Below are positions 27,047 to 35,556 of a stretch of 64,000 nucleotides of DNA, piece after piece. Origin of the DNA: DASVTR01 sp036387475. Its GTDB lineage: Bacteria > Acidobacteriota > Blastocatellia > Pyrinomonadales > Pyrinomonadaceae. The stretch's first letter is position 1. Every line of letters begins with the position of its first letter. The notes under the pieces were generated by a model, which ran no database searches, had not been told where the DNA came from, and saw only the letters and a program-made list of their open reading frames with translations. A program made the position numbers and the translations under genes. The stretch covers positions 62,001 to 126,000 of the forward strand of contig DASVTR010000024.1 of the NCBI GenBank assembly GCA_036387475.1, written 5' to 3'.

Positions 27047-27940
27047 TTAGACGAGGTTCATTGGTGTCGGATTCTTCGCATCCTTTGTGTAGTCGTAGAA
27101 GCCGCGACCGGATTTGCGCCCGTAGAGGCCGGCAAGCACCATGCGCTTGAGGAGCGGCGGCGGGGCAAAGCGCTTTTCGCGGAACTCATTGAACATGATT
27201 TCGGCGATGTAATAGGTCGTGTCCAGCCCGACAAAATCGCCGAGTGTAAATGGCCCCATCGGATAACCGCAGCCGAGCTTCATCGCGTTGTCAATGTCAA
27301 CGATTGAGCCTACGCCCTCTTCGAGCGCGCGAATGGCGTCGAGCATGTAGGGGACGAGCAGGCGATTGACGATAAAGCCAGTCTTATCGCCCGCGCGCAC
27401 GGGCGTCTTGCCGAGCCGCTTGCCAAACTCTATTGCCTGTTCATAGACGCTCTCATCCGTCAGAATCGTGCGAATCACTTCGACCAGCTTCATCAGCGGC
27501 ACGGGATTGAAGAAGTGCATCCCGATAAAGCGTTGCTGCCTTTCGTTAGAGGTCGCCGTCATCATCTCCGTAATGGAAATGGAAGAAGTGTTGGAGGCAA
27601 AGATGGTTTCCGGCTTGCAGATTTCGTCGAGCCGCTTGTAGGTATCGCGCTTCGTTTCCAGATTTTCGATGATGGCCTCGATGATGATGTCGCAATCGTG
27701 CAAATCTTCGAGCCGTGTCGTGCCGCGCAGGCGGTTTCGCGTCTCTGTTTGCTGCTCGCTCGTTATCGTGCCCTTCTCGGCAAACTTCGCCAGCGATTTT
27801 TCGATGCCGCCGAATCCCTTCTCGCACAATTCATCCGAAACTTCGCGGACGATAGTTTCAAAGCCTGCGGTGGCGGCGGTCTGCGCGATGCCCGAACCCA
27901 TCAGGCCGCAGCCGAGCACGCCAACTTTTTTGATTTCCAT
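27047..27940 (-). CDS. 3-hydroxyacyl-CoA (3-hydroxybutyryl-CoA) dehydrogenase
   Basis: A 297-residue NAD(P)-dependent enzyme that interconverts acetoacetyl-CoA and 3-hydroxybutyryl-CoA. The Rossmann motif is VGVLGCGLMGSGIAQTAATA (7-26). NAD-proximal blocks are IIEAIIENLETK and IFASNTSSISITEM. The catalytic histidine is in GMHFFNPVPLMKLVEVI. The C-terminal domain has GFIVNRLLVPYMLDAI and GCGYPMGPFTLGDFVGLD. This is the standard single-function length, not the multifunctional FadB form. Start ATG 27940. It precedes the enoyl-CoA hydratase gene in transcription. Confidence 0.95.
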   Translation of the reverse strand: MEIKKVGVLGCGLMGSGIAQTAATAGFETIVREVSDELCEKGFGGIEKSLAKFAEKGTITSEQQTETRNRLRGTTRLEDLHDCDIIIEAIIENLETKRDTYKRLDEICKPETIFASNTSSISITEMMTATSNERQQRFIGMHFFNPVPLMKLVEVIRTILTDESVYEQAIEFGKRLGKTPVRAGDKTGFIVNRLLVPYMLDAIRALEEGVGSIVDIDNAMKLGCGYPMGPFTLGDFVGLDTTYYIAEIMFNEFREKRFAPPPLLKRMVLAGLYGRKSGRGFYDYTKDAKNPTPMNLV

Positions 27941-27996
27941 TCTACTCTCTCCTCATAATTGCTCTTTTCCTTGAGCGATATTTTAGAAAACTTTCG

Positions 27997-29382
27997 CTAT
28001 TTTTTATCCTGCTGTTTTGTATCCTTCTGTTCTTCACCCTGCTGCTCTGGCGCAGCTTTCGGCTTGACCAGTTCGATTCCGTAACTCGCGCCCTCGTTCT
28101 TGACCCACTGGTCGCGCCGCTCAACCCAGGCGTCAAATTCTTTGCGTAGTTCTTCGCGTTGCGCACGCGCGCGCGGACGCTGGCGCTGGTTGGGCGGAAT
28201 CTTCGCCAACTCCTGTGCGCGCGTGAGTAGTTGCTTCATCTCACTTCGCAGCGCGTCTGCCTTTTCGTCGAGCTTGGGCGCGGCGTCCAAAGCTTTGAGA
28301 GCCGTTTCAGCACCGCTTATGTCCTGCCCGTTCAAAGCATTCTGCACGACGATCTGTGCATTATTGAGAGCTTCAAGGTATGCCGGAACATCCGATTGCG
28401 CGGGATTGAGCAAGGTGCGCGATGAAAGATTTCGGAGCGCGGGCCTTGGCCCTTGAAAACGCAACGCCACCATCGTGAAGCTCGCGGCGACGAGCAGCAG
28501 CGCTGCGACCTGCAAGGTGTGCCAAAAGAGCGCCACACCACTGCTCTCGCCCGGTCGCTTATAGCCGACAATGAGCGCCAGCGCTGCGCCTGCCAGCAGT
28601 CCGCCCATGTGCGCCGCGTTGTCAATGACCGGAATCGTGAAGCCTATAAAGACGTTGAGCAAGATGGTCGGCAGCATGCCTGTCCCGAAGGCGCGCTTAA
28701 AGCCGTCCGGCAGTTCGTGTCGAAACTTAATGCCGAAGACGAACAGCACGCCGATCAAGCCGAAGAGTGCGCCCGACGCGCCGACCGAAACCGGGTCGCC
28801 GTTTTTGAATAAAAAGCGGCTCGCCGCGTTAAGCTGCATGTTGGGCCTGACGGTCAGATAGCTGGCGACGACGCCCGCCACTCCCGTCGCCACCCAGAAG
28901 AAGACGAACTTGGCCGAACCGTAAAGCCGCTCGACATACGGACCCAACACCCAGAGGCCGTACATGTTCATCAAGAGGTGTAGGATTCCGCCGTGCAGGA
29001 AAATCGGCGTCACAAAGCGCCACCACTCTCCGCCGTTAATCAGCGCATTCATCTTCGCGCCGTAAGTGACCAGCACGGCATTGAACGAAGGACTATTTTC
29101 CCCGCCGCTCGAAAGAAGCGTCAGGAGAAAGACGAAGATGTTGGCGACGAGCAGGACGATGGTGAAGGGCGCAGGACGCGTCAGCACAGCACGCGCAAAA
29201 CGAATCGTCTCTCGATCATAAAAGGGATGACGCGCGGCATCATGTCTGTCTTGAGAGGCTGCAGTAGCCGGAGCGCCGCAGACCGCGCAAGCCTCTTCGC
29301 CAGCGCCAATCAACGCGCCGCAACTGCGACACACGCTCGGTCGCCCGGCGGCGGGCGGTTGGTATGTTTGACTCTCAGACAC
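27997..29382 (-). CDS. Rhomboid family intramembrane serine protease with zinc ribbon
   Basis: A 461-residue integral membrane protease. The N-terminus carries a zinc-ribbon-like cluster (C18, C21, C32, C35). Six or seven membrane segments follow. The catalytic serine is in VGASGALFGLIGVL and the catalytic histidine in AAHMGGLLAGAALAL. FLHGGILHLLMNMYGLWVLG is the L1/TM2 rhomboid signature. The last 150 residues are a soluble, charged, coiled-coil-prone tail with low-complexity EEQKDTKQQDKK. Start ATG 29382. The zinc ribbon plus rhomboid arrangement is known in several bacterial phyla. Substrate unknown. Confidence 0.93.
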   Translation of the reverse strand: MSESQTYQPPAAGRPSVCRSCGALIGAGEEACAVCGAPATAASQDRHDAARHPFYDRETIRFARAVLTRPAPFTIVLLVANIFVFLLTLLSSGGENSPSFNAVLVTYGAKMNALINGGEWWRFVTPIFLHGGILHLLMNMYGLWVLGPYVERLYGSAKFVFFWVATGVAGVVASYLTVRPNMQLNAASRFLFKNGDPVSVGASGALFGLIGVLFVFGIKFRHELPDGFKRAFGTGMLPTILLNVFIGFTIPVIDNAAHMGGLLAGAALALIVGYKRPGESSGVALFWHTLQVAALLLVAASFTMVALRFQGPRPALRNLSSRTLLNPAQSDVPAYLEALNNAQIVVQNALNGQDISGAETALKALDAAPKLDEKADALRSEMKQLLTRAQELAKIPPNQRQRPRARAQREELRKEFDAWVERRDQWVKNEGASYGIELVKPKAAPEQQGEEQKDTKQQDKK

Positions 29383-29603
29383 AACTCTTCTGCTGACGGC
29401 GCGCGGCCCAAAGCTTTATGACGCACTCGTACCCAGGCCGGGACTCTCGCTTGGACGCGCGTTTCCCTTCTCTGATGAAGACAATCCGAGAAGGCGCGGC
29501 GCTCGCTCACTGTTAACCGAAGTGGAATCGTTCAAGTGGGATTCTACAATGAAGAGCGCGGAAAGCAGAAGTCAGTAGTCTGAGAGACGAAGGCCGGAAG
29601 AAG

Positions 29604-29828
29604 CTAAGGATTGTCTGAGGACTGCTGCGCTTCGGCCTCGGCTTCATCCCTTTTCTTAGTCCACAGTTCGGCGATGTGATTGGCCTCGGCCAGCGTCATA
29701 TTATCGCAGGCGGTTTCGGCAACGCCGCCTTTGACTTCCAATACTTCCCACTCGGAAGCCTCAGGGTCAAGGCCAGCGCAACCCGGCATGACTCTCACCT
29801 CGAATGTCTCTTCGAATTTTTTACTCAT
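29604..29828 (-). CDS. Small protein of unknown function
   Basis: A 74-residue acidic protein. The ATG at 29828 is preferred over a longer open frame from 29897 because GAAAGA precedes it and the upstream part is not protein-like. The sequence has a beta-rich start (FEETFEVRVMPGCAGLD) and a helical end rich in Glu, Ala and Lys. Two cysteines are present (in MPGCAG and ETACDN). No family recognised. It is isolated between the NHLRC2-like gene and the rhomboid gene on the same strand; the gap to the rhomboid start holds a partial AGTCAGTAGTC heptad remnant at about 29568-29583. Confidence 0.55.
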   Translation of the reverse strand: MSKKFEETFEVRVMPGCAGLDPEASEWEVLEVKGGVAETACDNMTLAEANHIAELWTKKRDEAEAEAQQSSDNP

Positions 29829-29933
29829 AATCTTTCTGCGGATAAGGGCTTGTCCCAAATTTTTATTTGAAGTCCTGACTAAAGCGGATTCTATCACTAA
29901 ACCACTATGGTCAATCAGGAAAATCGGCGCGCT

Positions 29934-32000
29934 CTATTGAAGCTTGATTTCGCCGCCCGCTTTAATCTCGCGGGGCGCGCTTTCGTCCGCTGTAACTTCG
30001 ACGGGCGCACGCCAGGCGAGAGTCTTAATAAGGCAAGTGCCCGTGTTGTCTTCGCGGCAATAGTAGAGCGTCATGGAGATGCGCAAGACGCCTTTGCCCG
30101 CTGCCGATGTGCGCAGCGGAAGACGAAGGGGAAGCTCTGTAACCTTTCCTGAATTTACAGCCCTCGAATTCGCAGCGCTGCCATCGTTTTTCATCAGCGC
30201 GAGGCTCTGCGCGCCGCTCTCAATCGAGACTTGATAGCGTTGCGGCGCGGCAGCGTTCAGGTGATAGCCTGCGGGCAGTTGCACCTCTACAAGCAGCGCC
30301 GCTTCACTTTGCGCACGCAAGCGTTGGGGCGCGAGCTTCATCTCTTCGGCACTGAGCGCGACCGCTTCCGCCGTTTCTGTGACAATGCTCGACGCGGGCG
30401 GCTGCAATCCTTTTATCATGAGCGTGGTGGTCTGTTTCGTCTGAAGATCGACGACCCGCACAGCATGATTGTTTGTGTCGGCGACGTAGAGTTTGTCGTG
30501 CGCGATGCTCAATCCGCCCGGCTCGTAAAAGCTCGCCTGTGCGCCGTCCGCTTGTCCCGGCTTTCCTGTGCCGAGGAAAGTTTTGACCGTCCGGCTTGTC
30601 GTGTCGAGTTGCTTAATCTTGTGATTGTAGGTATCCGCGATTAAGACTTTGCCTTGATATGCGACGACGCCGAGCGGGTGCTGCAAGCGCACATCATCGC
30701 CTCGCCCGTCCCTGTCTCCAAACTCGAAGAGGTCGCCGCCGACGAGCGTGCTGACCACTTCGTTCTCTAAATCAATCGAGCGGATGATGTTCGACTCACT
30801 GTCGGCGACGTAGAGATGGCGGCCATCAAAAGCAAGGCCCGACGGCTGTGCAAACGCTGAGGCGGACAGCGCTCCATCTGTCCGCGCTTCGCGTCCAGAG
30901 CCGGCGTAGTTTGAAACCAACGCTTTCTCCAAATCGAGTTGCCAGATTTGGTGCGGCCCGGCCATCGCTATGTAGAGGGTGCGCCCGACAAGCTGCAAAT
31001 CCCACGGGGAGTTGAGCGCGACTGTGAGCGCAGCGCCCGACCCGGTTTCTGCGTGTGACTGCTTGCCTGTGCCTGCGATTGTTTCGATAATGCGTTTCTT
31101 CAAATCAACGCGACGGATGAGATGATTTTCCGTGTCGGCGACGTAGAGCGTCTCGCCGTCAAGCGCCAACCCTTGCGGGCGAAAGAAAGTTGCTCGCTCA
31201 AACGTCCCATCCGCAGCGCCGCTTGCTCCCGTCCCTATTGTTTCGATTAACGTGCCGTCGAGTTTTGTGACGACGATGCGATTATGATTCGAGTCGGCGA
31301 TGAAGAGGCGACCGCTCGCAACGTTCGTTAGCACCTTGCCGGGAAAGGCGAGCGGCAAATCACCCACCTGTGCGCGTTCGAGCGCGAGCTTTAAGGGCTG
31401 CTCGTTTAATTCTCCGCGCGGACGAAATTCTCCGATGAGCTTTGCGATGGCTTCATCAAGCACGGCGTAGTTGCCCTCGCCATGCGCCACGCCGACGACG
31501 TAGCCCGCCGGGTCAATCAACACCTGCGTGGGCCATGCGCGCACACTGTAAGCCTGCCAGATAGCGAAATCAGCATCGTTGACGACCGGATGCTCAATCT
31601 CATAGCGCAGGATGATACGGCGTATGTTGTCCGTCTCCTTTTCGTTGTCAAACTTGGCGGAATGAACGCCGATGACGACGAGTTGACTAGAGTATTTGGC
31701 TTCGAGGCGCTTGAGGTCTGGGATGATATGGATGCAGTTGATGCAGCCGTACGTCCAGAAATCCAGAAGCACGACTTTGCCCTTGAGCGCCGCGAGCGAG
31801 AGCGGCTTGTCTGTGTTGAGCCAGCCGCGCCCGCCCTTTAACTCCGGCGCGCGGACGCGTCCCTGATAGCGTGACGACATGGATTCAGTGCCTCTCGAAG
31901 AAAGAAGATGAACGGACTCTGCCGGTGCGAGCGCAGCACAAGCGAGCATGAGCGCGAGCCAGAGAGAAAGAAAAGTTTTGAGCCGTCGCCTGTCGTTCAT
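29934..32000 (-). CDS. Thioredoxin-like protein with NHL propeller (NHLRC2-like)
   Basis: A 688-residue exported protein. ATG 32000 has AAGGA 8 bases upstream and gives a signal peptide (LSLWLALMLACAALAPA). A thioredoxin-like domain (about 50-195) has the redox pair C86-x-x-C89 in TYGCINCIH and a cis-proline in VRAWPTQVLIDP. A six-bladed NHL propeller follows (about 215-535), with repeats such as LYVADTENHLIRRVDL and KVLIADTYNHKIKQLD. A C-terminal beta domain ends the protein. This order matches animal NHLRC2, here in a bacterial exported form. It may act in extracytoplasmic disulfide or redox signalling. It is divergent from the Ser/Thr kinase. Confidence 0.9.
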   Translation of the reverse strand: MNDRRRLKTFLSLWLALMLACAALAPAESVHLLSSRGTESMSSRYQGRVRAPELKGGRGWLNTDKPLSLAALKGKVVLLDFWTYGCINCIHIIPDLKRLEAKYSSQLVVIGVHSAKFDNEKETDNIRRIILRYEIEHPVVNDADFAIWQAYSVRAWPTQVLIDPAGYVVGVAHGEGNYAVLDEAIAKLIGEFRPRGELNEQPLKLALERAQVGDLPLAFPGKVLTNVASGRLFIADSNHNRIVVTKLDGTLIETIGTGASGAADGTFERATFFRPQGLALDGETLYVADTENHLIRRVDLKKRIIETIAGTGKQSHAETGSGAALTVALNSPWDLQLVGRTLYIAMAGPHQIWQLDLEKALVSNYAGSGREARTDGALSASAFAQPSGLAFDGRHLYVADSESNIIRSIDLENEVVSTLVGGDLFEFGDRDGRGDDVRLQHPLGVVAYQGKVLIADTYNHKIKQLDTTSRTVKTFLGTGKPGQADGAQASFYEPGGLSIAHDKLYVADTNNHAVRVVDLQTKQTTTLMIKGLQPPASSIVTETAEAVALSAEEMKLAPQRLRAQSEAALLVEVQLPAGYHLNAAAPQRYQVSIESGAQSLALMKNDGSAANSRAVNSGKVTELPLRLPLRTSAAGKGVLRISMTLYYCREDNTGTCLIKTLAWRAPVEVTADESAPREIKAGGEIKLQ

Positions 32001-32145
32001 CAGCAAATCCTTAATTCTCAATTGCAGAGCTTCTTATGGTAGTTACGTTATTGCTTCGGCAGGCGGATTTCCCGCCCCGCGCCTCTTCGGAATAATTACT
32101 GAGTGTACCTGACTCCGGGCGGCGATGCAGTTGAAGCGCGCCTCG

Positions 32146-32174
32146 TTGACACGCACAATTCATCATGTTAGAAC
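32146..32174 (+). promoter_or_regulatory. Possible sigma-70 promoter for the Ser/Thr kinase
   Basis: TTGACA at 32146-32151, 17-nt spacer, TAGAAC at 32169-32174 (4 of 6 matches to TATAAT). This would give a leader of about 175 nt. The wider region 32022-32356 (335 bases) has no gene; it holds this site and the hairpin below. Confidence 0.4.
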
Positions 32175-32305
32175 CGCACTTGTCCACCATCGCTCTCACG
32201 TGTGCAATGCCTCGGCGAGCAAGGACGCGCGTGCTTATCTAAAATAATCCTCGCCGATATTGAAGATTTCGCAAAGCCCGCGCTTTTCCCCGGCGCGACT
32301 CCAAC

Positions 32306-32341
32306 GGATGCCACGACCGACCGAAAACTTGCGTGGCATCC
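32306..32341 (+). promoter_or_regulatory. Hairpin just before Ser/Thr kinase start
   Basis: GGATGCCAC (32306-32314) and GTGGCATCC (32333-32341) form a perfect 9-bp stem with an 18-nt loop, ending 15 bases before ATG 32357. It could limit translation or be a protein-binding site. Confidence 0.45.
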
Positions 32342-32356
32342 CGTCTTCGGTCAACC

Positions 32357-34813
32357 ATGAAGCGTTGTCAAACGTGCAACACCATCGGCGGCGATAACCA
32401 GGCGACGTGCTATCTGGACGGACAGCCGCTCGTTGAAGACCCGCTCGCCACCACCCTTCAGGAAGCAATCGGCGCGAAATATTCCCTGACGCAACTGATT
32501 GGCAAAGGCGCGATGGGCGCGGTCTATCGCGCGCATCATCGAGATTTAGGCGACGTGGCGATTAAGGTCATGCTGGGCCGTGGCGATAACCAGGCGCTGT
32601 CGGAGCGTTTCCTGCGAGAAGCACGCGCGCTGCGCCGCCTGCGTCATCAAAACGCGGTGCTGATTTACGATTTAGACCGCTCGCTCAACGGCGTCACGTA
32701 CATGGTGATGGAGATGGTCGCGGGTAGTTCGCTGCGCGCAGACCTGCGCGAGCGTAAGCGCTTCACTTTGGACGAAACGATGGAGGTCGCCGAAGCCGTC
32801 TGTAGCGCGCTCACGGCGGCGCACGAGCGCGGCATTATTCACCGCGACTTAAAGCCAGACAATATCCTGCGCGCAGAGGAAAAGGGACTCGACGAGCATG
32901 TGATTCGCACCATCAAGATCGCAGACTTCGGCATCGTCAAGCAGCGCACGACCGGAGACAACGATGAAGAATTGATTCAACTCACGAAATTCGGCAAGCC
33001 CATCGGCACTCCCTTTTACATGTCGCCTGAGCAATGGTTCGGCGATAGCCCCGGCCTCGCCTCGCTCGATCATCGAACGGACATTTACGCCCTCGGTTGC
33101 ACGCTCTACGAATTGCTCTCTGGCCGCCCGCCCTTTCTTGGGCGTACGACTGCGGAGATGCGCCGCCAACACCTGCACGACGAGCCGCCGCCGCTGCATG
33201 AATTAGCGCCGCAAGTGCCGTTGCCCTTCAGCCGCGTCATCATGCGCTCGCTCGCTAAAGACAGGGATGAGCGACAACAGAGCGCCACGGAGTTTATCGA
33301 AGATTTGCGTGCGGCTTACGACAAAAGCTTTGAGCGCACAGGCGAGAAGATAGATGCCATGTTGCCCACGACGCAGGAGCCTTCGACAGACGAGGGCGCA
33401 GTGGCTGCTAGACCGCCGGACAGCCTGTCGGACACGGAAGAGGAAGTGCCGATGTTTGCGGAGAAGATTGTCGCTCTCGTTCCTGCGCCCGCAGAGCAGG
33501 AACAGGACGCAAGCGTTGCCCCGCCAGTTTCAGCCGTCGCAGCGGAAGCGAACGCCGTAGCAGCGCCGCAAGAGCCGTCTACGTCCGCCTTCGCTTCCGA
33601 ACAAACGCCCGCCTACGGTTCGATGCCTGAACGGGACGCTCGCCCGCTCGCCTATCACTCGTTACCAGCGAGCGTTGCCGCCGCATCACAGCCGGGACGA
33701 AGACGCGCCCTTGTCGTATCTATCTCCCTACTGCTCTTTGGCACGGCCCTCATCGTCGCCCTCGGTATTTATCTTTATCGCAATCGCTCGACGCCCGTTG
33801 CTTCTGAGAACGTGGCGCAGCAGCCGCCACCGCCGCTTAAGCCGCCGCAGATACCTATGAGCGCGCTCACGGGGACGCTCCGCGTCAGGGCTACGCCCGG
33901 CAGCGAAGTCTTCGTCGACGATGAAAAAGCGGGCGTCACAGGGCAGGACGGACTCTTTAGTATGCAAGTTCCTGTGGGCCTGCGAAACGTACGCATCGCT
34001 GCGAAAAATTATCGCCTCTGGTCTAGAGACGCGCGCATCAGGGCCAATCAAAAGACGACGCTGACCGCAGGGCGCGAGCCTCCCCTTGAAGTGCGTTCAA
34101 CGCTGGTAGACGAACGACAGCAGCGAGCACGCGAAGCTTACGACAAAAAGTCTTACGGAGAGGCTGAGGCCGAATACCGCGAACTGCTGAAAACAGACGC
34201 GGACAACGCCCCTGCACACACACGTCTCGGCCAAATTCTTAATCAGCAGCAGCGTTACACTGAAGCCATCACGGAGTTTGAGGCGGCGGCACGTTTAGAC
34301 GCGAAAAGCATCGAAGCGCGGCAACCGCTCGTCAGGCTGTACCTGCTGAAAGGGCGCGACGCTGAGGCCGAAGCGACGGCTCGCCAACTCGTCAAGCTCG
34401 CGCCGCGCGACGCTTCGGCTCGTCAATGGCTGGCCCGCGCCCTGTTGCGCGACCCAAGTAAGCTGGATGAAGCACTAGGTGAGATCGAAGCGGCGCTCAA
34501 AATCAAAGAATCCGCCGAGCTACTGGAAACGAAGGCTTATATTCTGCTGGCGCGCAACTCGTTTGACGAAGCTCTGGCGACGGCACGCAACGCCGCCGAA
34601 TTAGACCGAGGGAAAAACACTACGGCCCGTGCCAGCCTTGCCGTCATCCTCTTTCGAGTGGAGCGCGTTGACGAAGCCCTCGCTATCTACAGGGAGCTTC
34701 GGCAGGCTGACAAGAGCGACCTCTGGGGCGACATCAAACGCCTTGAGCTACGCGGCGTCTACAGTAGGCCGGTGCTCGAAACGCTCGCGGCGCTCATCGC
34801 GCGAACCAACTAG
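32357..34813 (+). CDS. Ser/Thr protein kinase with PEGA and TPR domains
   Basis: An 818-residue membrane kinase of the PknB type. The N-terminus has a small cysteine knuckle (C4, C7, C18). The kinase domain (about 41-310) has the glycine loop GKGAMGAVY (49-57), lysine in VAIKVM, catalytic D164 in HRDLKPDN, DFGIV and the APE-equivalent YMSPEQ. A long Ala/Glu/Pro-rich linker leads to one membrane segment (about 450-475, SLLLFGTALIVALGIYLY). Outside lie a PEGA domain (about 510-575, LRVRATPGSEVFVDD) and tetratricopeptide repeats (about 590-805). ATG 32357 is preferred over an in-frame GTG at 32333 that lies within the hairpin. The stimulus is unknown. Confidence 0.93.
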   Translation: MKRCQTCNTIGGDNQATCYLDGQPLVEDPLATTLQEAIGAKYSLTQLIGKGAMGAVYRAHHRDLGDVAIKVMLGRGDNQALSERFLREARALRRLRHQNAVLIYDLDRSLNGVTYMVMEMVAGSSLRADLRERKRFTLDETMEVAEAVCSALTAAHERGIIHRDLKPDNILRAEEKGLDEHVIRTIKIADFGIVKQRTTGDNDEELIQLTKFGKPIGTPFYMSPEQWFGDSPGLASLDHRTDIYALGCTLYELLSGRPPFLGRTTAEMRRQHLHDEPPPLHELAPQVPLPFSRVIMRSLAKDRDERQQSATEFIEDLRAAYDKSFERTGEKIDAMLPTTQEPSTDEGAVAARPPDSLSDTEEEVPMFAEKIVALVPAPAEQEQDASVAPPVSAVAAEANAVAAPQEPSTSAFASEQTPAYGSMPERDARPLAYHSLPASVAAASQPGRRRALVVSISLLLFGTALIVALGIYLYRNRSTPVASENVAQQPPPPLKPPQIPMSALTGTLRVRATPGSEVFVDDEKAGVTGQDGLFSMQVPVGLRNVRIAAKNYRLWSRDARIRANQKTTLTAGREPPLEVRSTLVDERQQRAREAYDKKSYGEAEAEYRELLKTDADNAPAHTRLGQILNQQQRYTEAITEFEAAARLDAKSIEARQPLVRLYLLKGRDAEAEATARQLVKLAPRDASARQWLARALLRDPSKLDEALGEIEAALKIKESAELLETKAYILLARNSFDEALATARNAAELDRGKNTTARASLAVILFRVERVDEALAIYRELRQADKSDLWGDIKRLELRGVYSRPVLETLAALIARTN

Positions 34814-34816
34814 AGT

Positions 34817-34872
34817 GAATTGATTCATCAAACTCATTTACTCATTGATTCAATGAGTAAATGAATCAATTC
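34817..34872. repeat. Heptad palindromic element E10
   Basis: Nested perfect arms: GAATTGATTCAT (34817-34828) with ATGAATCAATTC (34861-34872), and TTTACTCATTGA (34837-34848) with TCAATGAGTAAA (34850-34861). There is almost no loop. It lies two bases before the CheW-like start codon, so it would place the ribosome site in a stem. Confidence 0.85.
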
Positions 34873-34874
34873 TT

Positions 34875-35384
34875 ATGGCAGAGCAAGTCTCAAACTCGGA
34901 ACAGGCAACGCGCGAGCGGCGCGAGATAATAGTTGCGCGGGCGGGCGAGCGTTTGCTCGGAGTCTTTGCTGAAGAGGCCGCAGGCATCGAGAGAGGCAGC
35001 AGACCGACGCCCTTGCCGCACGCTCCCTTGGCGGTGCTGGGAATCGTCAGCGTACGCGGTCGCATTCTGACGCTGCTCGATTCTTCGGCGCTGCTCGGCG
35101 AGAGTCGCGCCGAAGGTGTGACCGCCAACGCGCAGCCGCCCTTCATTCTCGCCCTGCGTGGCGAAGAGCAACTGGCGCTCGCCGTTGACAGCGCAGGGCA
35201 GCTTCGTGAAATCTGCACTGACGAAATCGAACAGCCCACGGGTGCGGCGGCAGCGGTCGCTCATGGCACGTTTCAAGATGAGAACACACAAATCATCATC
35301 CTCGATGTGGCACGCCTGTTTTCGGTCGCCGTCGAAGGGATGACGGAGCGGCGGCGCAATCGTCTCCTGCATGATGAGAAATGA
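34875..35384 (+). CDS. CheW-like domain protein
   Basis: A 169-residue protein with a CheW fold. The beta pattern begins EIIVARAGERLLGVFAEEAA, continues VLGIVSVRGRILTLLDSSAL (the conserved VRG-x-I-x-x-x-x-D core), then LALRGEEQLALAVDSAGQL and IIILDVARLFSVAVE at the end. CheW couples chemoreceptors to the CheA kinase, but no other chemotaxis gene is in the window. Start ATG 34875. Its ribosome site would be inside repeat element E10. It sits between the Ser/Thr kinase and mutS2 in the same direction, so the link to chemotaxis is not certain. Confidence 0.83.
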   Translation: MAEQVSNSEQATRERREIIVARAGERLLGVFAEEAAGIERGSRPTPLPHAPLAVLGIVSVRGRILTLLDSSALLGESRAEGVTANAQPPFILALRGEEQLALAVDSAGQLREICTDEIEQPTGAAAAVAHGTFQDENTQIIILDVARLFSVAVEGMTERRRNRLLHDEK

Positions 35385-35556
35385 GCTACGCAGGGGTTTG
35401 CAGTCTGGTTGCCTCAGGTAGTGGATTGAAGCGAGAGCTTGTCATTCATCAACAATCCCTTTCTTTGTCAAGCAACGCAACGTCTGTTTTCGCCTTCCGC
35501 TGCGAGTGTTAAGATAGTCGCGTACGGAAAATTTCAATTAGTTGTCATCGAAACAG

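Noticed and set aside
27941..27996. Possible further heptad element between the dehydrogenase and rhomboid genes
   Set aside because: A/T-rich with a weak AGCGA/TCGCT pairing, but no tandem 7-nt words.
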